Of a stretch of 64,000 bases of DNA, positions 1 to 8,145 are shown piece after piece (position 1 is the stretch's first letter; each line of letters opens with the position of its first letter). This DNA is from Idiomarina xiamenensis 10-D-4 (GTDB lineage: Bacteria > Pseudomonadota > Gammaproteobacteria > Enterobacterales > Alteromonadaceae): positions 91,302 to 155,301 of the forward strand of contig NZ_AMRG01000006.1 of assembly GCF_000299895.1 (NCBI RefSeq), written 5' to 3'. A model generated the notes under the pieces. It did not search any database. It was not told the DNA's origin and was given only the letters and a program-made list of their open reading frames with translations. The translations under genes and the position numbers were made by a program.

Positions 1-103
<103 letters not shown>

Positions 104-248
104 TCATTGGCGACAAATTATTTATTATTCAAAAAATATATAACACCATGCGGTATTATTACAAATCAACGAAACGCTACTTTACACTTTGTGATATTTT
201 TTTACAGTAGCAATAAGCGTTTATCACCAGTACGACAAAGGGATTCAG

Positions 249-1865
249 GTGCAACGGCATAAGTGGTATACCAATAAGCGATTTTTAGTCGTTAGTGAAG
301 TCAGCGACTTTCGCTTGCTTTTGCAACAACAAGTCAGCACCGTCGGGCCACGTGAACTGGTGCTGGCCAAGTCGGCGTTGGAAGCGTATGACAGCTATCA
401 ACAGCAAGCCTTCGATTTTGTTATCTGTGATAATTTTTTAGACGCTAATGCTGCCGGCGCACAAAAACTGTTACAGCGGCTCATCGAGCACGGTCACTAT
501 CGTTTTCGTAGTAGCTTTGTGATTTGCTGTCCGCAACGCCACCTCGACCGTTTGAAAGGCCACAGTTTAATTTATAGCGCCGATGATGTTTGGGTTGGCG
601 CCTTTAATAAAGATGAATTACGCCAGCGCTTAGATAATTTGATTGTGCGTAAAGCGGCATTAAAATCCATAGAAGAAGCACTTGACTTTGGTCACCTCAC
701 CCGCGCAATCGAGTTAGCGCAGGAAAAGGTGGGCCGCGTGCCAAAACTGACCAGCAGTTGTTTGCGCATCATGGCACGCACCTTATTGCAGCAAGCAAAC
801 TATCAGCAAGCCTTACAGGTGTATCAACGCGTATTAGCCGCCAGCGAACAACATTGGGCGCTGTTAGGCCAAGGCATCTGTCAACTGGAACTAGGGTTGT
901 ACTTGGATACCGTGGAAACACTAGAGCGCCTGTTGCAGCGACAGCACGATGGTGTCGCTGCCTATCTGTATTTGGCCGAAGCGTTGACCAATCTGGGTGA
1001 ATATCGGCGCGCTTACGAATGGTTACAGCGTGCCGTCGAAATCGACCCGAGCGCCATTGCGATACAACGTAAGCTAGCCAAACTGGCATTGCAGTTAGAC
1101 GATATGCAATGCTTTGCACAGTGTTATCGTCGTATCATCGTCGATAGTCAACGTCTTAACGAAGATAGCAGCCCGGAAGATATGGTGAACTATGCGCGCG
1201 CCTTGTTCGCCATGTTTGTGCAAAGTGGTCCGGTCAAGGGACAACGGTTTTTGTCAGAGCTGAACGACGTGCTACGCACTCAGCAGCGCCGCTTTGCCGA
1301 TAACCCACAGATCATTCTGCCTTATCAACTGATTCAGGCGCGCATGTTGGCTCACAGTAAAGCCGAACAACAAGCCACACAACTGATCGATTCGGTGATC
1401 AGCGCTTGTATGGATATTGAACCGGAACTGTTATTACGTGAAGAAGCCGAGCTGACCGTCAATGCGTTACCGCAAAGTGTCAGCGCACAACAACTGCACC
1501 AGCAAGTTAACGCCGGTATTTCGGTCTTGCGACCGGTGGTGCCGGATGCCGAAAAAGGTCATCAACTTAACCGAGAAGGCATGCAGCTGTTTGAGCAACA
1601 ACAATTGCGCGCCGCCCGGCAGCGCTTTATTGACGCTTTTCGTTACGCGCCAGATAACGTTTCGATCGCTCTTAATTTATTACAAACGCTGTTAAAGTTA
1701 ATGGAACATGAAGGCCGTAACGACGACGATATTGAACGTTGTCGACGCTGTGTACTCACAGCACAGAACCTGACAGCCGCTGACAATCGCCGCCATCATT
1801 TAGATGTCTTACAAGTCAAACTCAACGAATTGCGCTATCGGCGCTTAAGCAAGGAGTCGGCCTAA
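249..1865 (+). CDS. TPR protein with N-terminal receiver-like domain
   Basis: This is a 538-residue cytoplasmic protein. Residues about 10-125 fold like a response-regulator receiver: beta strand LVVSE, then FDFVICD ending at Asp61. The usual acidic pair is reduced to S-E, and the conserved Lys of the K-P loop is missing (VGAFNK occupies that place). From about residue 140 to the end it is built of tetratricopeptide repeats, for example the helices around HWALLGQGICQLELG and GVAAYLYLAEALTNLGEYRRA. Start is GTG at 249, with an AAAGGG site 8 bases upstream. Its stop codon overlaps the ATG of the kinase at 1865 (TAATG), so the two are translationally coupled and probably form one signalling pair. 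The output is likely protein-protein interaction through the TPRs, since no DNA-binding or enzymatic domain is visible. Confidence 0.75.
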   Translation: MQRHKWYTNKRFLVVSEVSDFRLLLQQQVSTVGPRELVLAKSALEAYDSYQQQAFDFVICDNFLDANAAGAQKLLQRLIEHGHYRFRSSFVICCPQRHLDRLKGHSLIYSADDVWVGAFNKDELRQRLDNLIVRKAALKSIEEALDFGHLTRAIELAQEKVGRVPKLTSSCLRIMARTLLQQANYQQALQVYQRVLAASEQHWALLGQGICQLELGLYLDTVETLERLLQRQHDGVAAYLYLAEALTNLGEYRRAYEWLQRAVEIDPSAIAIQRKLAKLALQLDDMQCFAQCYRRIIVDSQRLNEDSSPEDMVNYARALFAMFVQSGPVKGQRFLSELNDVLRTQQRRFADNPQIILPYQLIQARMLAHSKAEQQATQLIDSVISACMDIEPELLLREEAELTVNALPQSVSAQQLHQQVNAGISVLRPVVPDAEKGHQLNREGMQLFEQQQLRAARQRFIDAFRYAPDNVSIALNLLQTLLKLMEHEGRNDDDIERCRRCVLTAQNLTAADNRRHHLDVLQVKLNELRYRRLSKESA

Positions 1866-2551
1866 TGTCTGAGTCGAACAAAACGCTGGATTTTCCCACC
1901 ATTTTAGCCAGTAGCGCACACGACATGAAAAACTCGCTGTGTTTATTTGTACAAGCCATCGAGAGTTTAGCTGAGCGTATGCAAGGCCAACCCGAGTCAG
2001 AAGAGCTGGCACGTTTGCATTACGAAGCGCAGCGTATTAATGGCTCGCTGGTGCAACTGTTGGCACTCTACCGACACGAGCATGAGCCACTGTCATTTGA
2101 CGCGGAACAGATTTTTATCGAAGAACTGTTAGAAGAAGTGTTGTTAAACCACGAACTGTATGCCGAGCATCGTCAAATTGAGACCGAACTACGGATCGAT
2201 AGCGAACTGCAATGGTATGTCGACCGCGACCTACTGAGTAATTTATTGAATGATATTGTTGCTAATGCTTTGCGCTATAGCGCCGATAAGTTATTGATTA
2301 CGGCGAGCTGTGAGAATCAACAACTACATATTTGCATCAACGACGATGGCGAAGGCTATCCCGCCGAGATGTTAAAAGCATCAACGCAGCCGCTACAGCA
2401 GTATGATTTTAGTGCATCGCGGACTGGTTTGGGGTTGTTCTTTGCGCAATTAATCGCGCAAACTCACAAAAATCAAAACGGTTGCGGGCACATCACCTTA
2501 GCCAATGGTGGTGAGTTAGGTGGCGGCTTATTTCGACTGGTATTACCCTAA
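1865..2551 (+). CDS. Small soluble sensor histidine kinase
   Basis: This 228-residue kinase has no transmembrane segment and no separate input domain. It begins almost at once with the dimerisation/phosphoacceptor helix, motif SSAHDMKNSL with His19. It continues to an HATPase_c domain: N box around LLNDIVANALRYS, G1 box INDDGEGYP, and G2 box SRTGLGLFFAQLI. The start overlaps the stop of the TPR-receiver gene by one base, so that protein is its obvious partner; the sensing function may reside in the partner. The kinase motifs are complete, so autophosphorylation looks possible. The signal is unknown. Confidence 0.8.
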   Translation: MSESNKTLDFPTILASSAHDMKNSLCLFVQAIESLAERMQGQPESEELARLHYEAQRINGSLVQLLALYRHEHEPLSFDAEQIFIEELLEEVLLNHELYAEHRQIETELRIDSELQWYVDRDLLSNLLNDIVANALRYSADKLLITASCENQQLHICINDDGEGYPAEMLKASTQPLQQYDFSASRTGLGLFFAQLIAQTHKNQNGCGHITLANGGELGGGLFRLVLP

Positions 2552-2650
2552 GCCATGCACGAGTTAAGCTTAGCACTACCCTAACGTGCCGTTCTCCGTT
2601 AGTATGGAACGCACTGGCTAACAAAAACCATAAATCAGTCACAGGTAGCT

Positions 2651-3406
2651 ATGACCTTTACCATTGTTATCATTCTCATTGTCACCTTGGTGATCCTTGC
2701 CATCGCGGTGAATGCGATTCAGCAGCATAAACAACGCGTCGATTTAGAGCGTCGACAAACCCTGCACCGTTATCGATTAATGCTGGATGGCACCGAAGAT
2801 ATGATTGCTGCTGCCAGCAACTTCCCGGTCGGCAAAGGCGTACTGTTAATGCTTTACAAGCGCGCAGTAGAAGCGCTGCAAGGTATGTTAAAGGTCAGCC
2901 CCAGCAACGAACTGAAACAGCGTTTAAGCGATTATGAAGAGCGCTTGAAGAACACCGATCCAAACGACCAAACACTGTTATCAGAGCGCATCGACCTGCC
3001 CGAAAATGATAAACAAATCATCGCTATGATCAACGCCGTTAAAAAGTTACGTACTACGCTACGGCAAGAGCATTCACGCGGTAAAGTCGATACCCAGCTG
3101 TATTTAGCCGAAGAACGGCGATTGGTTAAAATTCAGGTCACTATCAACGTCGAAAGCTTAGTTCGTCGTGGCGGTAATGCTTATAAATCAGGTATGTTAG
3201 GCTCGGCTCGTCAGTATTACGAAAAAGCCATGAAGACCCTCCAAGATCAGCCTTTTAGTGACGATTACATCACCAATAAGCAGGCTTTTCTATCGCAAGA
3301 GTTGAGCATGATCACCGAAGAGCTACGCGACACTAACGCGCGTGATGCGCGCGAGAAAAAACAAGACGACATCGAAGAATTGTTCCAACCCAAGAAAAAG
3401 TGGTGA
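2651..3406 (+). CDS. Membrane-anchored protein of unknown function
   Basis: This is a 251-residue protein I cannot assign to a characterised family. It has one N-terminal transmembrane helix (about residues 2-21, MTFTIVIILIVTLVILAIAV), followed by a long, highly charged, mostly helical cytoplasmic region. A TPR-like stretch near residues 175-200 contains GNAYKSGMLGSARQYYEKAM. The tail ends in a basic KKKW. It begins 99 bases after the histidine kinase on the same strand and ends 79 bases before yciH, so it may belong to the signalling cluster or be a separate unit. The lack of a signal-peptide cleavage site suggests the helix is an anchor with the body in the cytoplasm. Coding character is good throughout; function is unknown. 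Confidence 0.7.
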   Translation: MTFTIVIILIVTLVILAIAVNAIQQHKQRVDLERRQTLHRYRLMLDGTEDMIAAASNFPVGKGVLLMLYKRAVEALQGMLKVSPSNELKQRLSDYEERLKNTDPNDQTLLSERIDLPENDKQIIAMINAVKKLRTTLRQEHSRGKVDTQLYLAEERRLVKIQVTINVESLVRRGGNAYKSGMLGSARQYYEKAMKTLQDQPFSDDYITNKQAFLSQELSMITEELRDTNARDAREKKQDDIEELFQPKKKW

Positions 3407-3485
3407 TAGCTTGGCCAGCATGGGCTGCTGTCGGCAGCGCGTTGTTTTATAATTGGGTTATTTACAATTCGATAGGATCGTTAAT

Positions 3486-3845
3486 ATGTCGAAATCTCGT
3501 CGAGATCAACACAGCAGTTTATCCGATCAACTCAGTCAACTGGTTTACAGCACCGATCAAGGCCGTATAAATCCAGAGCCAGCAGCAGAAAGCCTGCCCG
3601 AGGGCGACGGTATCGTGCGACTACGTCGTGAAAGCAAAGGTCGTAAAGGCAAAGGTGTGACACTCATTGACGGTTTATTGGTCGATACCGAGACCCGCAA
3701 AAAAATTGCCAAACAGTTGAAGCAACGCTGTGGCGTTGGTGGTGCCGTCAAAGGTAGCATCATCGAAATTCAGGGAGACCAACGCGAGAGCATTAAACAA
3801 TGGTTAACCGAGCAAGGTTACCGGGTGAAATTAGCCGGTGGTTAG
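3486..3845 (+). CDS. yciH: SUI1/eIF1-like translation factor (YciH family)
   Basis: This 119-residue protein resembles bacterial YciH, a homologue of eukaryotic eIF1/SUI1, reported in E. coli as a stress-related inhibitor of translation initiation. The diagnostic C-terminal core is clear: RKGKGVTLIDGL, then KKIAKQLKQRCGVGGAVKGS and IEIQGDQRESIKQWL, the beta-alpha fold of the SUI1 domain. I chose the ATG at 3486 because AGGA lies 8 bases before it and the homologous N-terminus (MSKSRRDQ) starts there. A longer reading from a TTG at 3453 has no ribosome binding site. A TATAAT-like hexamer at 3446-3451 could be the -10 element. Confidence 0.88.
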   Translation: MSKSRRDQHSSLSDQLSQLVYSTDQGRINPEPAAESLPEGDGIVRLRRESKGRKGKGVTLIDGLLVDTETRKKIAKQLKQRCGVGGAVKGSIIEIQGDQRESIKQWLTEQGYRVKLAGG

Positions 3846-3867
3846 GCGCTCTAGGCCTGCTATCGGT

Positions 3868-5526
3868 TCAGCTGTTTAACGAATAAACTAAGCTCAGACA
3901 GCGTCCGTTATCACTTAACGCGAGTTCATCGCAGAGCCGCTCCATCAGCTCCAAGCCACGCCCATATTCGCGCGTTGCCAGTTGTTGTCGTGCCGATACC
4001 GAGGGCGACCAACTGGAGCCACTGTTACGGATATTCATGTGTAAACAAGCTTGTTGCGGTAAATAACGTATTTGAAAGCTGATTTCTGCCTGTTCTAGCG
4101 TGGCTAAACGCTGTTGACGTAATTGATAGTAGCGCTCGAAGCCCTCATGCTGCTCTTTTAAACTCGAGTCTAATCCCAAAATACCGTGCTCAAGGGCATT
4201 GTTATAAGCCTCGGCCAGCAGTAAATATAGCGTCGTCCGGTGATCACGGATACCACGAAACTGGCCCAGTGACTGCACCACATCGGCGACCGGATCGAGC
4301 TCGCGTAATTCTGCGGCAGTCAGATCAACCTGTAACTGAAACGGTAAACCTTGGTGTTCATACTCCGGTTCTCGTTCTTTAATACCGGTCGCACAGCAGC
4401 GTAAAATCGCCAGCGATACATCATCACGTTGCGGGGTATCGCCGCGAAATGCTTCTATGGCGCTAACCACCCGGTCGATATCCAATGACGGCTGCGCCGC
4501 TAATAAATCGATTAAGCCCTGCTCGGATAAACTTTGCTGTTGGCTATTATGCAACTCGATCAAACCGTCGGTGTAAAGCACTAAGCTCATACCAGCACTG
4601 AGGCGTAAGTTGGTGACACGGCTATCGAAATCATCATCAGCCAAAATACCTAGCGCCATATGCGAGGCAGGTAAACGCTTACTCAAACGCTGTTGCTGAT
4701 CCAACACTAATGCATCGGGCATGCCACCATTCCAGTAAGTTAAACGTTCTCCCGACGCTGATAGCTCGGCGATAAAGGCAGCGCAAAACATGTCATCGGG
4801 TAGCAGCTGTGCCAAACGATGATTAAACTCTGCCGCCATTTCCGCCACCGAAACGCCACGCTCGACCATGGTAAAAAAGGCTTGAGATAGGGGTAAAGCT
4901 CCGGTTGCAGGGGCTAAACCATGACCGGTAAAATCGCCCATAAACACATATAAATTGCCCAGCGGTCCCGATGCGGATAAGCACAGATCGCCGTTAAAGC
5001 TGGTGGCTGGGGATAGATAGGTCTGTAGGTGCTCATAGTCTAAGAAATTACGACTTAAGGCATTTTGCAATATATGCTCGACAATGTCGTGCTCGCGTTG
5101 CACACGCGCCGAATGCCAAGCCAAACTGCGATTTTTCTCGACCAAGGTACGGCTCAGCTCACGCAAGCGGAAGTGAGAGCGAAGCTTGGCCTGTAACATG
5201 ATGGGTTCTATCGGTGTTGCTAAAAAGTCATCACCACCGACACTTAAACAACGTAATAGCGTCTGCTCGTCGTTTAAGTGAGTCATAAAGATGATTGGCA
5301 GATGAATACCATCGGCCTGAGACTTCAACCGCGGCGCCGTTTCGTAACCATCCATGCCAGGTAACTCGACGTCTAATAGCACAATATCAGGCAACGCGGT
5401 TGCCGCTTGCTGCAGTGCTTGTTCACCACTATGCGCGACCGTGACTTGGTGACCAAACCGGCCGATCATCTCAGCTAAAGCGGGGTGATGCCCCGCTTCG
5501 GCGCTCACCACCAAGACGCGCATCAT
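3868..5526 (-). CDS. Fused response regulator / PP2C phosphatase / anti-sigma-like ATPase
   Basis: The protein has 552 residues with three domains. Residues 1-125 are a receiver with a phosphoacceptor-like Asp52 (DIVLLDVELPGMDG). It lacks the usual acidic pair near the N-terminus (VVSAEAG), and the conserved Lys is replaced (DFLATPIEP). Residues about 185-375 are a SpoIIE/RsbU-type PP2C phosphatase with the metal-binding motifs GDFTGHG, YTDGLIE and QRDDVSLA. Residues about 395-550 are an RsbW-like HATPase_c_2 kinase domain with the N-box LAEAYNNALEHG. In such partner-switching proteins the phosphatase and kinase act oppositely on a STAS protein. The STAS gene lies directly upstream with a 5-base gap, so they form an operon. 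It resembles Pseudomonas HsbR in architecture. Confidence 0.87.
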   Translation of the reverse strand: MMRVLVVSAEAGHHPALAEMIGRFGHQVTVAHSGEQALQQAATALPDIVLLDVELPGMDGYETAPRLKSQADGIHLPIIFMTHLNDEQTLLRCLSVGGDDFLATPIEPIMLQAKLRSHFRLRELSRTLVEKNRSLAWHSARVQREHDIVEHILQNALSRNFLDYEHLQTYLSPATSFNGDLCLSASGPLGNLYVFMGDFTGHGLAPATGALPLSQAFFTMVERGVSVAEMAAEFNHRLAQLLPDDMFCAAFIAELSASGERLTYWNGGMPDALVLDQQQRLSKRLPASHMALGILADDDFDSRVTNLRLSAGMSLVLYTDGLIELHNSQQQSLSEQGLIDLLAAQPSLDIDRVVSAIEAFRGDTPQRDDVSLAILRCCATGIKEREPEYEHQGLPFQLQVDLTAAELRELDPVADVVQSLGQFRGIRDHRTTLYLLLAEAYNNALEHGILGLDSSLKEQHEGFERYYQLRQQRLATLEQAEISFQIRYLPQQACLHMNIRNSGSSWSPSVSARQQLATREYGRGLELMERLCDELALSDNGRCLSLVYSLNS

Positions 5527-5531
5527 GCTGG

Positions 5532-5837
5532 TTACTCAATAACAAACATCTTATCAAACCGGGAGATTTCTAAAATACGGCGCACTTCCGGTCGACAATT
5601 AATGAGGTTGACACCTTGAATGCTGTTGCCCAACGATTTACGCATATTCAGCAGCATACCCAGAGCCGAGCTATCAAGGTATTCTGTTTCACGCAAATCG
5701 ATAATAACGAGTGGTTGCTGGCTTCCTACCGATGCATAAGCCTGGCGAAACTCCTGTACCAGACTGAAATCAAAACGACCTTTGATGGTAATGATTAACT
5801 GCTTACCATCATTTGAAAACTGAGTGTGCAAACTCAT
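5532..5837 (-). CDS. STAS-domain anti-sigma factor antagonist
   Basis: This is a 101-residue single STAS domain of the SpoIIAA/RsbV/HsbA kind. The conserved loop TEYLDSSALGMLL carries the likely phosphorylation serine (Ser56 or Ser57). The protein is first in an operon with the receiver-PP2C-HATPase fusion, which is the expected kinase and phosphatase for this serine. When unphosphorylated, such proteins usually bind and occupy an anti-sigma factor or another target. No sigma or FlgM-like partner is encoded within the window, so the downstream target is unknown. The family length is normal. The gene is divergent from the double-receiver gene at 6003, with 165 bases between them. Confidence 0.88.
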   Translation of the reverse strand: MSLHTQFSNDGKQLIITIKGRFDFSLVQEFRQAYASVGSQQPLVIIDLRETEYLDSSALGMLLNMRKSLGNSIQGVNLINCRPEVRRILEISRFDKMFVIE

Positions 5838-6002
5838 ACATTGTTGACCTGTTTTAAACGTTAACTAACTTTGTTATTTTTTATTAACTACCTGAATAAC
5901 GCTACTATTATGACACGAACCCAGCAATTTATCATTGTCATTGGTGCCGCAATAGCCTAACCTCTGACGCTAACCGTCACTACTCATTGAGTCAATAACA
6001 TT

Positions 6003-6794
6003 ATGGTTGACGCCGGTAATTTAGCCATTCTTTTGGTTGAACCCTCTGAAGTTCAACGCCGAGTCATCAGTCAGCATTTAGCCGACGCCGGTATTAAGCA
6101 GTTAAGCACAGCAGCCAGCATCGACGAGGCGAAGCAGCAAATTTTGCGCTTACAACCTGACCTCATTGCCAGCGCGATGTACTTTGACGACGGCACCGCA
6201 CATGATCTGATTGCCTTTTTGCAAAGCCAGCCGCAACTTCGCGAGACCAGCTTTATGTTGGTTTCTAGCGAGTACAAGGCTCATCAATTAGAAGCGCTAA
6301 AGCAATCAGGGATCGTCGCTATTCTGCCAAAACCCTTTACCCCTGAGCAGCTGCAACGAGCGGTAAATGCCACCATTGAATTGATTGAACCAACACCGTT
6401 AGCACTGCAAAACTTTGACGTTGAGGATTTGCGCGTACTGGTTGTTGACGACAGCATCACTTCTCGTCATTTTATTTGCCGCGTATTAGGTAATTTGGGC
6501 ATTGACGATATTGTCGAGGCTGAACATGCACAGCAAGCCATTGCTATCCTCGACCAGCAACATTTTGACATTATTGTCACCGATTTCCATATGCCAGATG
6601 TCAATGGCCGCGAGTTAGCCGCCAGTATTCGACAAATGCCTAATCATGCGCATACGCCGATTTTAATGATCACCGCTCGTACCGACGAGCCTCAACTCGC
6701 CAACATCAAGCAAAGTGGTATTGACGCGCTAACCGATAAGCCCTTTGAACCAGAAACGCTACGTCGTTTACTGGCGCGATTACTTGACCAGTAA
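6003..6794 (+). CDS. Response regulator with two tandem receiver domains
   Basis: This 263-residue protein consists only of two receiver domains joined by a short linker. The second (about residues 142-263) is canonical: DD at 149-150, phosphoacceptor Asp194 in DIIVTDFHMPDVNG, and Lys246 in TDKPF. The first (about residues 5-125) keeps the fold and a K-P loop (ILPKPF), but at the phosphoacceptor position it reads LIASAMYF, so the Asp is missing. There is no output domain, so it probably works by protein-protein contact, as CheY-type proteins do. It lies divergent from the STAS/phosphatase operon and ends just before a strong bidirectional terminator. Confidence 0.85.
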   Translation: MVDAGNLAILLVEPSEVQRRVISQHLADAGIKQLSTAASIDEAKQQILRLQPDLIASAMYFDDGTAHDLIAFLQSQPQLRETSFMLVSSEYKAHQLEALKQSGIVAILPKPFTPEQLQRAVNATIELIEPTPLALQNFDVEDLRVLVVDDSITSRHFICRVLGNLGIDDIVEAEHAQQAIAILDQQHFDIIVTDFHMPDVNGRELAASIRQMPNHAHTPILMITARTDEPQLANIKQSGIDALTDKPFEPETLRRLLARLLDQ

Positions 6795-6814
6795 AGACTA
6801 CGGGCCATAAAAAA

Positions 6815-6843
6815 TGCCAGTCAAGACACTCTTGACTGGCATT
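6815..6843. terminator. Bidirectional rho-independent terminator
   Basis: A perfect 13-bp inverted repeat (6815-6827 and 6831-6843) has a 3-base loop. It is flanked by an A-run on the left and TTTT on the right, so it can terminate both the plus-strand double-receiver gene and the minus-strand amidohydrolase operon, which converge here. Confidence 0.88.
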
Positions 6844-6864
6844 TTAATAGCCGCTTAGTAAGGC

Positions 6865-8145
6865 TTACTTCTGTTTATACTTTTCGTAAAGCTGCTTGTG
6901 TCGATTATTTAAATCAACTTCGGCACCATTAATAAACATATGGCTAAGGTCTTGTCCTAATTGGCTCATAACGTCGCCCTGAGAGATGATTAGCGACGCT
7001 TGCTTACCCACTTCTAACGAGCCTAAGCGGTCAGCCACGCCCATAATTTCAGCGGGGGTCAAGGTGATTGCGCGTAATGCCGCTTCTTTATCCAGACCAA
7101 ATGCCACCGTGTTACCCGCTGCAAATGGTAGATTACGGATATCCCAGTAACCGGGAATCGCTATGGCCACTTGTACACCCGCCTGAATCAGCTGTGACGG
7201 AGCACGGAAGGCTTGGTCATAGGACTCGTCGTCACGACTCGGTAAACCGTATGGCGCACCATATACAACCGGTACTTGCGCAGCACGTAATGGCTCGATA
7301 ATACGCCAAGCGTCACGCCCACCAACGATGACTAACTGAAAACCATATTCGCGGGCAAATGCTAGCGCCTGTTCAATTTGACGTTTATCATCGGCGTGCA
7401 CATAGAGTTTTTCACTGCCATCAAATAAGCCTGTCATCGCCTCCCAACGAATGTCTTTAGCGATCGATTTATCGGCTTGTTTAGCCTCGTAGTAAGCTTT
7501 CGCATCAACAAACACTTGCTGCAAACGCTGGCGCGCTTCGGCTTGCGCTTTGCGCTGCTCTTCAGGCGAGCGGCGTTCCCACCAAGCATCACTAATGGCG
7601 GTGTTGGGCCAACTAACATGGATACCCAAGTTGGTCTGTTCACTGGCGTCTACCCAAGTCCAACCATCGGTTTTCATTAGGCTAGAACGACCCATGATCA
7701 GATCGCCCTGAGGCACCACCTGTGCGTGCGTAATACCGTTATAACGCACCGTTGGAATCACCTCTGAATCGGGGTTATAAGCGACATGACCAGACACTTC
7801 TGGGTGCACCGGACCGACCTCATCGGTATCGCGAGTGGCACGGACAGCCTCGATTTCGACCAAACCTAACACCGTATCCATAGCAATAATACCGGGATAT
7901 ACGTGTTGTCCACTGACATCGATAACACGCGCATCAGACGGTACCTCGATGGCGTCGCCAATAGCAGTGATCTTGCCTTGTTCAAACAACAAGTCGGTAT
8001 TTTCTAAAGTGCCATTGGCGACGGTATGTAAAGTGCCACCTTGCAATAGAATGGCTTGCGTTTGAGGTTCCCCGGGAACCATATCATGGGCATGTACTGT
8101 GGCCGCTACGGCCACAGCGGTTAAAGCTGTTAATAAGCGTTTCAT
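6865..8145 (-). CDS. Secreted amidohydrolase-family protein with degenerate metal site
   Basis: This is a 426-residue protein with an N-terminal signal peptide (MKRLLTALTAVAVAATVHA, cleavage after AHA). The fold is that of imidazolonepropionase-like amidohydrolases. Strand motifs such as LENTDLLFEQGKITAIG and VIDVSGQHVYPGIIAMD are present, as is the C-terminal LRAITLTPAEIMGVADRLGSL followed by EVGKQASLII. However, the usual H-x-H metal motif after PGxID is absent (YPGIIAMDTVLG), so it may not be catalytic by itself. Its ATG overlaps the stop of the larger amidohydrolase (TAATG), implying coupled translation and perhaps a periplasmic hetero-complex. The substrate is unknown; some relatives are annotated as dipeptidases or imidazolonepropionase-like. 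Confidence 0.8.
   Translation of the reverse strand: MKRLLTALTAVAVAATVHAHDMVPGEPQTQAILLQGGTLHTVANGTLENTDLLFEQGKITAIGDAIEVPSDARVIDVSGQHVYPGIIAMDTVLGLVEIEAVRATRDTDEVGPVHPEVSGHVAYNPDSEVIPTVRYNGITHAQVVPQGDLIMGRSSLMKTDGWTWVDASEQTNLGIHVSWPNTAISDAWWERRSPEEQRKAQAEARQRLQQVFVDAKAYYEAKQADKSIAKDIRWEAMTGLFDGSEKLYVHADDKRQIEQALAFAREYGFQLVIVGGRDAWRIIEPLRAAQVPVVYGAPYGLPSRDDESYDQAFRAPSQLIQAGVQVAIAIPGYWDIRNLPFAAGNTVAFGLDKEAALRAITLTPAEIMGVADRLGSLEVGKQASLIISQGDVMSQLGQDLSHMFINGAEVDLNNRHKQLYEKYKQK

Noticed and set aside
769..1119. 116-codon frame opposite the TPR-receiver gene
   Set aside because: It is antisense to a well-supported gene and has arginine-rich shadow composition.
3424..3438. GCTGC-TGTCG-GCAGC hairpin before yciH as a terminator
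   Set aside because: The stem is only 5 bp and the following T-run is broken; it may be chance.
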